Assembly: GCA_963767245.1 (NCBI GenBank)
Contig: CAVYDG010000016.1
Span: forward strand, 5,819-69,818
Direction: 5' to 3'
DNA length: 64,000 nucleotides
DNA from: Roseiarcus sp963767245
GTDB taxonomy: Bacteria; Pseudomonadota; Alphaproteobacteria; Rhizobiales; Beijerinckiaceae
The notes under the pieces were generated by a model. That model searched no databases. It saw nothing but the letters and a program-made list of their open reading frames with translations, and was not told where the DNA came from. The position numbers were made by a program, and so were the translations under genes. This document shows positions 1-9,320 of this stretch, piece by piece; within the stretch, counting starts at the first letter, position 1, and the number at the start of each line of letters is the position of its first letter.

Positions 1-1412
1 GGGATCGACCTCGAGAGCCTTCCGCACGAGCTCGTCAAGCTGTTTGACCTCGGCCGTCATATCAGCGCCGAGCGTGATCGATCGCAGTAGTCGGCCGGCG
101 AGAAGAGAGAGGGCGCGGGTGTTGCCGGGATCGAGACGCAGCGCTTGTTCGCAGAACTCATAGACTTCCGGGTGCTTTACAGGATCTCGGGCGTCTGCGG
201 CGTTGTCGTTGACGCGAGCAAGGCATTGCAGCGCCAGGTTCTGCGCGTCGAGATTGCCGGGCCGCAGCCGGCGCGCCTCGGCCGCTTCGACGTCGGTCAT
301 CTTGAAGTCCAGCGTGCGCGCGAGCCGCGTGACGATGTCGTCCTCCATTTGCAGGAGGTCGGCGCGCTCCTCGTCGAAACTCTCCGCCCAGAGATGCGCG
401 CCGGTTTCCGCGTCGACGAGCTGGGCGTTGACGCGGATGCGGGTCGGGGTCGGCTGCACCGAACCTTCCAGCACATATTTCACGCCGAGGTCCTTGCCGA
501 TCGCCTTCACGTCGGTCGGCTTGCCCTTGAAGGTGAAGGCGGTGTTGCGCGCGATCACGAACGTGCCGGGCAGACGCGAGATGGCGGTCGTCAATTCGTC
601 GGTCAGCGCGTCGACCAAATAGTCCTGCCCCGCGTCGCCCGAGAGATTGCTCAGAGGCAGCACGACGATCGAGCGCGCCGGCGCGGTCGCCTTTGTCCCT
701 ATGATCGAAGGCCGGTCCGCGACGAGGAAATACCACGCGCCGACGGCGATCACGAGAAGCAGGGCCGCGATTGCCAAGGCCAGCGGCGCTGGGGCCGAAC
801 GCTTCTTCGGCTCGGGCGGCTTGACCTCCGACGCGGACTTCGCTTCCGAGGCGGGCATGGCCGCCGGCGCGGGCTTCGCCACCGCCGGCACGCCGACTTG
901 CAACGAATAGGCCCGGACCGGCTCCGCCATGTTCTTGAGTTGGGTCGGGCCGAGATCGGTGACCGCGAGATCGAGTCGCCCCTTCACTTGGCGGTATGCG
1001 TCCTCGGACAGACAGACCGCGCCCGGCGCGGCGATGCCTTCCAATCGCGCGGCGATGTTGACCCGTCGCCCATCAGGTCGCCGTCGCTCTCCTCGACGAC
1101 GTCGCCCAGATGGATGCCGATCCGGAAGACGATGCGGCGATCCTCGGGCACGCCGGAATTGCGGTCGATCATGGCGTTTTGAACTTCGATCGCGCAGCGC
1201 ACGGCGTCGACGACGCTGCGGAACTCGACGATCGAGCCGTCGCCGGTGCGCTTGACGACGCGGCCGTGGTGCACGGCAATGGTCGGATCGATCAGATCAC
1301 TGCGCAGCGCCCGCAGCCGCGCCAGGATGCGATCCTCGTCCGCGCCGGCGAGCCGGCTGTAGCCGACTACATCCGAGCAAAGAATCGCCGCCAGTTTTCG
1401 GGTCTCACTCAT
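1..1412 (-). pseudogene. Adenylate/guanylate cyclase fused to TolB-like region, frameshifted, cut by window edge
   Basis: The start at 1412 (MSETRKLAAIL) has a GAGGG ribosome site. The first ~115 residues are a class III nucleotide cyclase catalytic domain (motifs DVVGYSRL, GDGSIVEF, RIGIHLGDV). At about 1062-1065 one base is missing: the frame should continue as GDGVNIAARLEG but the ATG-anchored frame instead runs into junk and stops at 984. In the shifted frame the protein continues to position 1 with VNIAARL, LKNMAEPVRAY, a VVLPLSNLSGD segment and an ARNTAFTFKGK segment, the usual cyclase-linker-TolB/FlgO-like-TPR architecture of rhizobial cyclases. The frame is still open at the left edge, so the TPR part lies outside. 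It is a tandem paralogue of the next gene. The family makes cAMP (or cGMP) in signalling; this copy should be inactive unless the indel is a sequencing error. Confidence 0.8.
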
Positions 1413-1687
1413 CACGACCCTCTGTCGCGTGCAGACTAGCACGACGCCCTGGCAAAAACCGTTGTGCCCGACGTGAAAAGATTGAGGTGATTGAGGAGGC
1501 GGCCTAGGCCTACTGCTGAAGGACCGCTTCGGGTCGAATTGACACATTCGCCAGACCATCAGCGAATGACGGGTATTTGCGCATTTGAGACGTTTCCGAC
1601 GACGTCTGTTATCGATGTCAAGCGGAATAGTAGATTGCTGCGCGGGACGGTCGAAGGCGCGGATCGCGGCGAGGCGACGGGTCGGGG

Positions 1688-3453
1688 TCATCGCTCGGGC
1701 ACCCCTGCCTTGCGCAGGCTTTCGAAAATAAACTCAATCTGCGCCAGATATGTCGGGTCGTCGCTCATAGCGGTCCAGGCGGCGCGGTCGCGGGAGATGG
1801 TGAAGGCCGGGTTAAGCGCGAGGCCAGCCTTGAGCGCGGATTGCGCCTCGTCAAGTCGGCCAAGCTCCGCAAGCGCGGCGGCCAACCAAAAATATGTTGG
1901 CGGATTGTTTCGATTGGCCTCGATCGTCCGTCGAAACCACGCGACCGCTTGCTCGTAACTGCCGAGGTGGAGCTTCGCAAGGCCTCCGTTAGCCATCCAG
2001 ATGTAAGCCATCGTATCGCCCGGACTGAGGCGCAGGGCCTCAACAATGTGAGCCTCCGTTTCTTCGTCGCGACCGATAAAAATCTTGCCGAATCCGACAG
2101 AAGAATGGGCGTGGGCCAAATTCCGATCCAGCGCCAACGCATGTTCACATTCGGCGATGCCCTCTACCGCGCGCTTGGTCCACATCTCGACAAGCCCCAG
2201 GAACATGTGGCCAAGCGCATGGTCCGGGACCGACGACAAGGCTTTGGTCAACTTCGCTTCGGCAGCCGCGAAGGCCGCCATGGGTTCAGGCGCGAAGGAT
2301 AGGATGCCCTCGAGCATATCCACGCGCGCCGATCGAATGAGCGCGTCGATATTGCCAGGGTTGGCGGACAATGCGCGATCGAAAAAGCTTCGCGCCTGAG
2401 CGAGATTGCCGGGGGTCCACCCCCTGTTGAACCAGGCCAGACCTTGAAAATAGCAGTCCATCGAGTCGGGGTTTGGGGCCTTTTCCGCGCGCCGCGCCTC
2501 GGCGGCGACGAGCTGAGCGCTCAGCGCGTTCGCCAGGCGCGCATCGATTTCGTCCTGCATGTCGAAGAGATCGGCCAAGGGCTTGTCGAACCGCTCGGCC
2601 CACAGATGATTGCCCGTTTCCGCGTCGATGAGCTGGACGTTGACCCTCATCCGGTTTCCCCCACGCTGGACGCTGCCCTCCAGCACGTAGAGGACGTTCA
2701 ACTCGCGCCCTATCTGCTTGAGATCGACAGCTTTGCCCTTGTAGGTGAACGCGGTGTTTCGCCCGATCACGAACGACCCTCGAATGCGCGAAAGATCGGT
2801 TGTCAGGCTCTCGGTGATTCCGTCGACGAAATGCTCCTGCTCGGGATCGCCGCTGAGATTGGCGAACGGCAAGACCACGATGGAGAGGCGTGACGGCCAC
2901 TGTTCGTTGGGCCAGGATGCGGACGGCGCGGAGTTCGGCCCTTCCGACCCCGTCCCGATCGCGTAAACCCGCACCGGCCGGGCGATATTCTTGAGGTCCT
3001 TCTTCCCGAGATCGAGGAAGCGCGCCTCGACGCGACCCCGCACTTGTTCGTACGCGACGCCTGAGATGAAAACGCCGCCGGGCTCGCAAATGCCTTCGAG
3101 CCGCGCAGCGATGTTGACGCCCTCGCCAAGGATGTCGCCGTCCTCGATGAGGACGTCGTCCAGGTTGACGCCGATGCGATAGTGGATCTGCTTGTCTACG
3201 GACGTCCCGGCGTTGCGGTCGGTCATGAGCTTCTGGATCGCAATCGCGCATTCGACCGCGGCGACCACCGAAGGAAACTCGATCAGCAGCCCGTCGCCTG
3301 TCGTCTTGACGATGCGGCCGCCCTTGATCGCAACGAGCGGAGCCGCCGCCTCGCGATGCTCGCGCACCGCCCGCGCCGTGCCCGCCTCGTCTTCCGCGAG
3401 TAGCCGACCACGTCGGCGGCGAGAATCGCGGCGAGCTTGCGGGTTTCGGTCAT
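1688..3453 (-). pseudogene. Adenylate/guanylate cyclase with TolB-like and TPR domains, N-terminal frameshift
   Basis: The start at 3453 (MTETRKLAAILAADVV) is preceded by GGGGA. After VVGYSR the frame breaks at ~3394-3403 and the rest of the gene is open in another frame to 1688. That rest has cyclase motifs TGDGLLIEF, RIGVNLDDV and GEGVNIAARLEG, then VVLPFANLSGDPEQ and a TFVIGRNTAFTYKGK-like TolB/FlgO stretch, then several TPR-like repeats (for example AKLTKALSSVPDHALGH and EQAVAWFRRTIEANRNN). Paralogues read GYSRLLAEDEAGT here. Restoring this needs one more copy of the 10-mer CTACTCGCGG, so loss of one unit of a tandem 10-bp repeat is the simplest cause. It lies immediately upstream of the neighbouring paralogue in the same orientation, about 275 bases apart. 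Confidence 0.82.
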
Positions 3454-3629
3454 CGAGTTCCCCGAAGTCGCGCCTATCTTAGCACGAGGCAACGCACGAC
3501 GAAGGTCGCTTTGAGTTGATTTAGCCGGTTCGGCGCGCCGTCTGCGAATGATGGGGTGGACGGCACCCCGAGCGGCATCAGCGTGCCAAGATGGTCGTTG
3601 TCGAAACCCCATCTGAAGGGAAGCCGTCC

Positions 3630-4424
3630 ATGGGCAAGTCTATCCGGAATTTGGCTGCTGTCACGCGAGTTGGTCTCGATCTGGCGAAGAGGGTCTTTCA
3701 GGTTCACGCGGTCGACGCGAAGGGCGAGATCGTGGTGGCGCGCAAGCTCGCACGCAACCAGCTCATCCCGTTTTTCGCCGCGCTGCCGCCGTGCGTGGTG
3801 GCGATGGAGGCGCGCGCCTCGGCGCATCATTGGGGGCGGGCGCTGATGGAGCTCGGGCATGAAGTTCGGTTGCTGCCGCCAGCGCATGTGAAGCCCTACG
3901 TGCGCCGCAACAAAGGCGATCAGGTTGACGCGGCGGCGATCTACGAGGCGATAAGTCGTCCGGGCCAGCGGTTCGTGCCAGTGCGTTCGATCGAGAACCA
4001 GGCCGCGCTGATGCGCCATCGGGCGCGCGAGTTGCTCGCCGGCCAGCGCACGGCGGCGCTCAATGCTTTGCGCGGCCATCTGGCCGAGATCGGCCTCGTC
4101 GCGCCCCAGGGCGCGCAGCATGCCTATGGCTTGAAGCGCATGGCTGCCGACGGTTTCAACGAGAATGGCGAGATCGTGGTCCCCGACTGCGTGCGCGGCG
4201 CGCTTGGTCCGCTTGTCGGTCAGATAGACGCGCTCGACGAGGCGATCGGAGCGATCGACAGCGAGCTTGCGGCGTCGGTCAAGGCTGACGAGACGGCCAA
4301 GCGGTTGATGACCATTCCTGGCGTCGGCCCGGTCACCGCCTCGGCGATCGTGGCCACGATCCAGGACGCACGCGACAGAGCCTCACTTCCCTCGCATCAT
4401 AGAACGGCACGACGCGATCGTTGA
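3630..4424 (+). pseudogene. IS110-family transposase, 3' truncated
   Basis: MGKSIRNLAAVTRVGLDLAK opens a DEDD-type IS110/IS1111 transposase. The DEDD catalytic core is visible as GLDLAK, the ME in VVAMEARAS, and KGDQVDAAAI. The C-terminal transposase_20 helix-hairpin segment starts normally (MTIPGVGPVTASAIVATI), but true homology ends at about 4378 and the last ~15 residues come from neighbouring IS481 debris. The conserved FSSGRDFAAFLGL-type C-terminal block is absent. The start was chosen at 3630 because AAGGGA lies just upstream. The truncated protein should not transpose. Confidence 0.85.
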
Positions 4425-4829
4425 GGAGATCGGCCGCGGTGATCGGCGTCTTTGGCCGTAAGCCGGCTGGTCCAGCGAAAGCTCGACGATGATCGCCTCG
4501 ACCTCCGGCGGGGTGCGGTTCTTGAGAATCGGCTTTCGCCTCGTCAGTTCCTGCAGCGCCAATTCGCCGCCGGCGTCATAAAGCTCCTTGAAACGGTAAA
4601 AGCTGTCGCGGCTGTAGCCCATCATCTTGCAGGCCTGGCTGACATTGCCGAGCTGCTTGCCCTCCGGCAAGGGCCAGGACAGCCCCGCGGTCTCCGCCCG
4701 CGTCAATGTCTCCCGCACCGTCGAGCGCGCCGAGCCAAGCCGCCGGGCGATCTCGTGCGTCGATACCGAAGAAGACTTCAGCCGAATAATCTCGCGCGCA
4801 TCGCGCATCCCAATCCGCTCCGCTGGCAT
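4383..4829 (-). pseudogene. Chimeric ORF: IstA N-terminus fused to IS481 transposase remnant
   Basis: Residues 1-57 (MPAERIGMRDAREIIRLKSS to WPLPEG) are the helix-turn-helix N-terminus of an IS21 IstA. The frame then passes directly into an IS481-family N-terminus (VSQACKMMGYSRDSFYRFKE, TRRKPILKNRTPPEVE, QPAYGQ). After AYGQ the IS481 part is itself internally deleted: another frame over 4379-4440 reads ADLLNDRVVPFYDAREV, which resembles a later piece of the DDE region. The fusion is open for 148 codons but is a deletion product of two insertion sequences, not a functional gene. It abuts the truncated IS110 gene tail to tail. Confidence 0.75.
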
Positions 4830-5024
4830 CGATCCTCCTTTGGGCTTGCCAAAGGGGCGACCTGATCAGGCCAACGGCGCCGCCCGCCAATCCAAGAAAG
4901 ACCCCGGGCGGGATCATTCCGTTATGGGGGGCGCGATCATCTCGGAATCGGGGGGCGGCATCATTCCGTTACAGGGGGGCGGCATTATCCCGGAATAAGG
5001 GGGCGGCTTCCTCCGGAATCAGCA
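4664..5024 (-). mobile_element. Solo end of an IS21 element (type A)
   Basis: This ~360-bp stretch is nearly identical to 22463-22824. It holds the istA start and the multiple terminal repeats built on CATTCCG/CGGAAT motifs spaced over ~110 bp. The outer tip read inward is TGCTGATTCCGGAGG. The two copies diverge right after position 5024, which defines the outer end. Only one end remains here; the body was lost at the IS481 junction. Confidence 0.8.
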
Positions 5025-5097
5025 AGTGTTTGGCCTGAGTGAATCCTGCCTGCCGCCCGAGTCAAATTTCGCCGGGAAAGCCATTGAATCTCAAAGC

Positions 5098-5436
5098 CTA
5101 TTCGTCCTTGGGTCTCAGGTCCAGGTTTGAGCTTGTTGAAGAATGCTTCATTATCTTGGCTAGCCGTTCATCGGGATCGTCTGTATCATGTCCGTGATAG
5201 TATGCAACCAATGATCCTGCGTTTCCTATGACATAGATCGCTTTGTCCAAATTCACTTTGTCATCTGTATCACCAAACATACCCAATATTGCCGAACGGA
5301 TGCCTCGTAGTTTCTCCGACCATTTGTCTCCGTCGAACGTGTTTGTCTCCTCTCCTAACTCACTTTCAGCATGCAATAACGCCAGATACGCGATCCGAGC
5401 TAGTTCTCCAACCTTTTGATTACTTGATATTGCCAT
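5098..5436 (-). CDS. Hypothetical protein
   Basis: 112 residues starting MAISSNQKVGELARIAYLAL. It is acidic, largely helical in appearance and has no signal peptide or membrane segment. I do not recognise the family. Base composition is visibly more AT-rich than the surrounding IS debris, suggesting separate acquisition. The gene lies 12 bases downstream of the next minus-strand gene (5449-5718), so the two are probably cotranscribed. Confidence 0.6.
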   Translation of the reverse strand: MAISSNQKVGELARIAYLALLHAESELGEETNTFDGDKWSEKLRGIRSAILGMFGDTDDKVNLDKAIYVIGNAGSLVAYYHGHDTDDPDERLAKIMKHSSTSSNLDLRPKDE

Positions 5437-5448
5437 AGCTATTCTCCG

Positions 5449-5718
5449 TTAGGTCGATAGTAGCCCGATATCGACGTCCCCGACTGTCTTTAGGATCACA
5501 GCATCTCGAAGTCGCCAAGAGCCGGTCGCCTGCCCGGGAGAACGCGATGGCTCCGCAATGTCCGCAATGTCCTCTTTTGCCGCCAAGGAGCCAGCCATTC
5601 GAATCGCTTGCTCTGCACTTCGTGCCTCTTTCGGATCACAAGCAACAATTTCGCCGCCATCCTCAGACCTCTTGAACGCAAGAACGACGTAATAGGTCAT
5701 CACCCTCTTATCCGCCAT
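5449..5718 (-). CDS. Hypothetical protein
   Basis: A small soluble protein (MADKRVMTYYVVLAFKR onward, ~89 residues). An alternative start is MTYYVVLAF at 5700, and a longer form from 5733 is possible. The pattern YYVVLAF, an acidic middle and EARSAEQAIRMA resembles small rhizobial proteins of unknown function, by memory only. It is the first gene of a probable two-gene transcription unit with 5098-5436. Confidence 0.6.
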   Translation of the reverse strand: MADKRVMTYYVVLAFKRSEDGGEIVACDPKEARSAEQAIRMAGSLAAKEDIADIAEPSRSPGQATGSWRLRDAVILKTVGDVDIGLLST

Positions 5719-5789
5719 CGGCCCAAAGTGCAAAATGCCCCGCTAGCCGCAAGTATATCATTTTAGCAATTGGTTTCACGGTTTCCGTA

Positions 5790-6161
5790 TTGCTAATGTC
5801 GTATAGGGCGATAGCAGAAGCGAAGCCATGCGACGGGAACGTAACTGAGATGGAAACTTTCCGAGGGGGAAATAACTCGCGGGGTCAGAAAGATGACTTC
5901 CCGAGTTGTTTGTATAATAATGACTCCTGTTCGATGGAGACTATAGTTGCCAGGTCGCGGGAAGTAAAGGCTGGTCTGTCCTTGTCGCAAGGCGGATATT
6001 CGGTCACTGAGATTATAATTGCAGTACTTAGTGCGATCCCATCGAGCATCGTAACCTATATGTCGGTACATCACAATTTGTTTCTTAGCTCGCGAGGTCT
6101 AATCACTTGGGTTCTCGCCATTGCATTTGGAAGCACCATCGCACTCATCGAGACATTGTGA
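5790..6161 (+). CDS. Possible small membrane protein
   Basis: A 123-codon frame whose C-terminal half carries two hydrophobic stretches (VTEIIIAVLSAIPSSIVTYM and GLITWVLAIAFGSTIALI). The N-terminal half is unremarkable and no clear ribosome site was found, so the true start may lie further in, for instance near METIVARSREVKAGL. Family unknown; it may be non-coding. Confidence 0.3.
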   Translation: MLMSYRAIAEAKPCDGNVTEMETFRGGNNSRGQKDDFPSCLYNNDSCSMETIVARSREVKAGLSLSQGGYSVTEIIIAVLSAIPSSIVTYMSVHHNLFLSSRGLITWVLAIAFGSTIALIETL

Positions 6162-6399
6162 TTAGCGGCAGGTCGAGGAAATATAATGACCAAGGTCCGG
6201 CATATTTCTCCCATTATAGGGATAACACAACTACAGCGCACTTTGAGTATGTGGAAGGGATTTGACAGCTTTCCTGAGGGAACTTCACCAAGGATTTACC
6301 TATGTCGCATAAAATTTTGGAACAGCCACCGATTAGAAGGGGTTCTGCTTCAGAACAGCAAGGGCGGGATCTCTCCGAAAATTGTGAGTGGGAAGCCAC

Positions 6400-6624
6400 A
6401 TGGCCGAGCTTTGTAACAATGCGTCTTCGGACAATGGTCAGCCGACAGGTCCCACCTCTCACTCTCACGATGGAAATCGGGGGGACGAATTGGCAGCACA
6501 AGCCGATCTGATGCTGGCCCGGTATCCCACCGCAGTCAGGGAGCAGATTACCGACTTGCTACGGGTTCTTGCGGCGAAACCGGGAGTGGCAGAAACGAAG
6601 TTCGATAACGACCTTCCAAAATAG
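6400..6624 (+). CDS. Small hypothetical protein
   Basis: A 74-codon frame from MAELCNNASSDNG, with GGAAG eight bases upstream. The C-terminal part (DELAAQADLMLARYPTAVREQITDLLRVLA) looks like an amphipathic helix pair, as in small plasmid-borne regulators or antitoxins. No family is recognised. The stretches around it (6162-6399 and 6625-6754) hold nothing convincing. Confidence 0.35.
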   Translation: MAELCNNASSDNGQPTGPTSHSHDGNRGDELAAQADLMLARYPTAVREQITDLLRVLAAKPGVAETKFDNDLPK

Positions 6625-6754
6625 GGTCGCAGTTCGAGGAAATAAATGGTGATCGCCATCGCAGTCCACACAATGGTAAAATGCCTACCCTTGTAAAAGC
6701 AACAGCTTTGCCAGCGGCCACCATACTGGTTTCAGACCAGCCATAAACTGCGGC

Positions 6755-7091
6755 GCGACTCTCGAAGCCGCCGCCCGCGTCATGAACATGTTGCAAACAG
6801 CAGTTGCCCATGCGGTGCGGGTGAGAAGGTTCGGAGTTCCGCTGCTTGTCGCTGCCTTGGAGCGCGGAGAAATTCCCGTCGCAACTGCCGCGAAGATCGC
6901 CGGGCTGACGCCCCATGAGCAGCGGCAAGCGTTAGCGTTCCGGGGAATACCGCGGCCGAAGGCTCCCTCGGGGCAACGCCAATCACCGTCGCATCCTGAG
7001 CGATGCGATGGAAATGCTGGAAGCCGTTAGCTTCGACCGGTTGAAAGAGGCGGCCGACCTCATTTCGAAGGTCAAGCGCGGGGAGCGATAG
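6755..7091 (+). pseudogene. ParB-like DNA-binding protein remnant, frameshifted
   Basis: Read from ~6755 the frame gives AAARVMN...VAHAVRVRR, then VPLLVAALERGEIPVATAAKIAGL, the pattern of the helix-turn-helix/linker region in ParB/Spo0J-like plasmid and phage regulators. Near 6970 the frame breaks. In the next frame it continues ANHRRILSDAMEMLEAVSFDRLKEAADLISKVKRGER and stops at 7091. The 5' part of the gene is missing. Assignment to ParB-like proteins is by pattern only. Confidence 0.45.
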
Positions 7092-7237
7092 GCGTCCCTA
7101 GCGCTGCACGCCCCTCTGGCAACCGGCTTTATGTGGCAGTAGGCGGCCGTCGGAACAGAGATCGCCCTGTCGCGTTGAGCTTAGGACCTTTCCAGGACGG
7201 CCGTCGGAGCTCTGGTCGAATTGTTTCGGGGGCTAAA

Positions 7238-7375
7238 ATAACACGCGGGGGCGAGCCGTGGAGCGATGCCTCGATTCGGCACCGGCTTTCCGCACTGGCC
7301 GCGCTGTTTGAGTATTTTTGCGACCGCAACGCGGTGACGCTCAACCCGGTCAAAGGCGCGCCACGGCCGAACGCG
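7238..7375 (+). pseudogene. Tyrosine recombinase fragment (SAM-like N-terminal domain)
   Basis: The frame reads GEPWSDASIRHRLSALAALF, then EYFCDRNAVTLNPVKGAPRP, the core-binding domain of XerC/D-type integrases just before the catalytic domain. Neither the N-terminus nor the catalytic domain is nearby, so this is a scrap. The stretch 7376-7672 holds no gene I can support. Confidence 0.55.
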
Positions 7376-7672
7376 CAAAAACTGATCTTGCAGATTGTGA
7401 GAAGTCGCCAGTAGTTGTTTTCATGGGTTTGGCGCTCGCCCTTTTGTGCGCGACTTATGTATCGAAATCGTCTTGCGGAATCAAAGGCTCTGGAGCGTTC
7501 GAATTACGTACATGGCGGCCGGCGGATCTTTGCGCTGAGGCCGGCAGAGAGGGGGATCGCCGGCGGTTCGCGCCGGGGGCCTTTGGAGCCCAGAATCGGC
7601 CTACATCTCGCTCAATAGGGACAACCCGAGGGCCCGGGCATGAATGAAGATCGCGCGTATTCCACCGCACAC

Positions 7673-8362
7673 CTACTTTAGAGGTGCAGGGCCCACAAAT
7701 ATTGTAAAATCAAGTCGCGACGCGGCTTCCGAATTCATCGCGACGAACTTGATCCCGTTAATACCCACCAAGCCAAACGCGTCTTTCAGTTTCAGTGCGA
7801 ACTCAGACGGGTTATTAGGATCCGGCATCGTGAAAATTATGCCAGTTTCTGTAGGAGATGAAGACAATTGGGTTTCGATCGGAACATCTATTCCATTGCG
7901 CGCAAAAGCCCCATGAATTCCCTCTTCGACTTCCTGACTGTCTGGCGCCGGGCTGGGTAAATCGGTAATCGCAAATCTTTTTGGCGTCACATTTTTAAGA
8001 AGCGCAAATTGTTTTGCAAGCGTGTCTTCTTGTTGTGGCGTGATCTGCCACGGAGTCATAGTAGGCGCCGGAGCAACAATTACGGGACGAGCAGGCGCGG
8101 ATTGCTCGGGTGTCTCTGGTAGGGCAACGCGAACCGATTTTCTATGATCGTGTCTGTGATGGTCATGGTATTGCGCTCGACATTGATTTATGAACTGGGA
8201 CCACGTTTGCCCATTCGTTGTCCCGTTCGCTTTCTCCGCTCGCCATTGGTCGCCGCATTGCTTCGGGACGGTTTCGGCGTTGGCGGCGCCGATTCCAAAG
8301 AGGACCGTTGCGGTCACGGCAAGTCGAGTTGCTGCACGCACGAACGAACCTCCCGGCGACAT
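7673..8362 (-). CDS. Exported hypothetical protein
   Basis: From MSPGGSFVRAATRLAVTATV the protein has a signal peptide ending near GAANAE, then a two-cysteine motif block (KQCGDQWRAEKANG...WSQFINQCRAQ) seen in many rhizobial periplasmic proteins, a His/Pro-rich linker and a C-terminal alpha/beta region of unknown family (~230 residues in all). The frame stays open upstream into the IS21 end, but the signal peptide fixes 8362 as the likely start. The complete IS21 at 8421 sits only ~60 bases upstream and has probably displaced its promoter. Confidence 0.65.
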   Translation of the reverse strand: MSPGGSFVRAATRLAVTATVLFGIGAANAETVPKQCGDQWRAEKANGTTNGQTWSQFINQCRAQYHDHHRHDHRKSVRVALPETPEQSAPARPVIVAPAPTMTPWQITPQQEDTLAKQFALLKNVTPKRFAITDLPSPAPDSQEVEEGIHGAFARNGIDVPIETQLSSSPTETGIIFTMPDPNNPSEFALKLKDAFGLVGINGIKFVAMNSEAASRLDFTIFVGPAPLK

Positions 8363-8542
8363 CTCAAAATCGAGCCTATCGCTTGGGCGACGACTTGTCA
8401 GTAATTCGAGACCCTTCACGTGCGCATTCCACGGATGCTGAGCACCCGTTCCACGGGATCGTGAGCAGCCATTCCACGGCATCATGAGCGCGCGTTCCAC
8501 GCGATCGTGAGCGGCAGGCGCGTCGCCGACGGCGACATTGAT

Positions 8543-9304
8543 TCAGGCCTTGGAGGCGTCGTCAAGGACACGCTTCCTGGCGGCGAGCTTTCGCATGCTT
8601 TCTCCGGTCATCGGGAGCCTGTGGGCGTTGTGGACGAGGCGGTCGAGGATGGCGTCGGCGAGGGTGGGGTTGCCGATGACCTCGCACCATTGCTCGACCG
8701 GAACCTGACTGGTGACGATCGTGGACGCGCGCTGATGACGGTCTTCGAGGATCTCGAGGACGTCGCGCTGTTCCGGCTCGGTGAGGACGGAAAGGCCCCA
8801 GTCGTCCAGGATCAGGAGCTGGACGCGAGCGAGGGCTTTGAGCATGCGGCCGTAGCGGCCATCGCCGCGGGCGAGCGCCAAGGCCTCGAACAGGCGCGGC
8901 GCCCGATGGTAGAGGACGCTTCTCCCATCCCGGCAAGCCTTGTGGCCGAGCGCGCAGGCGATCCAGCTTTTGCCGACGCCGGTCGGCCCGGTGATCAAAA
9001 GCCCTTCGGCGCGGTCGATCCAGTCGCCGGCGACGAGCTTCTGGAACAGGGCGCGGTCGATGCCGCGTGGGGTTCGCAGGTCGACATCCTCGACGACGGC
9101 GTTCTGCCGCAGCGCGGCGAACTTGAGGCGCGTGGCCAAGCGTTTGGTGTCGCGCTCGGCCGCCTCGCGATCGACCATCAGGCCGATCCGCTCCTCGAAC
9201 GAGAGGGCGGCGATGTCGGGCGATCGGCGCTGGTCCTCGAAGGCCTTGGCCATTCCGGGCAGGCCGAGGGCGATCAGACGTTCATGCGTTGGATGGGCAA
9301 GCAT
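8543..9304 (-). CDS. istB: IstB, IS21 helper ATPase
   Basis: Starts MLAHPTHERLIALGLPGMAK and runs ~253 residues, normal for IstB. Walker A is GPTGVGKS and Walker B is LLILDDWG, with the sensor region VTSQVPVEQW. It is a AAA+ ATPase that forms a complex on target DNA and activates the IstA transposase. The start was chosen 16 bases after the istA stop. The frame is open upstream through the istA tail, but homology begins at 9304. Confidence 0.92.
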   Translation of the reverse strand: MLAHPTHERLIALGLPGMAKAFEDQRRSPDIAALSFEERIGLMVDREAAERDTKRLATRLKFAALRQNAVVEDVDLRTPRGIDRALFQKLVAGDWIDRAEGLLITGPTGVGKSWIACALGHKACRDGRSVLYHRAPRLFEALALARGDGRYGRMLKALARVQLLILDDWGLSVLTEPEQRDVLEILEDRHQRASTIVTSQVPVEQWCEVIGNPTLADAILDRLVHNAHRLPMTGESMRKLAARKRVLDDASKA

Positions 9305-9320
9305 CGCGTATCCTTTCTGG

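Noticed and set aside
2444..2893. Plus-strand frames in the cyclase region
   Set aside because: Antisense to the TolB/TPR part of the minus-strand cyclase; no start signals or family motifs.
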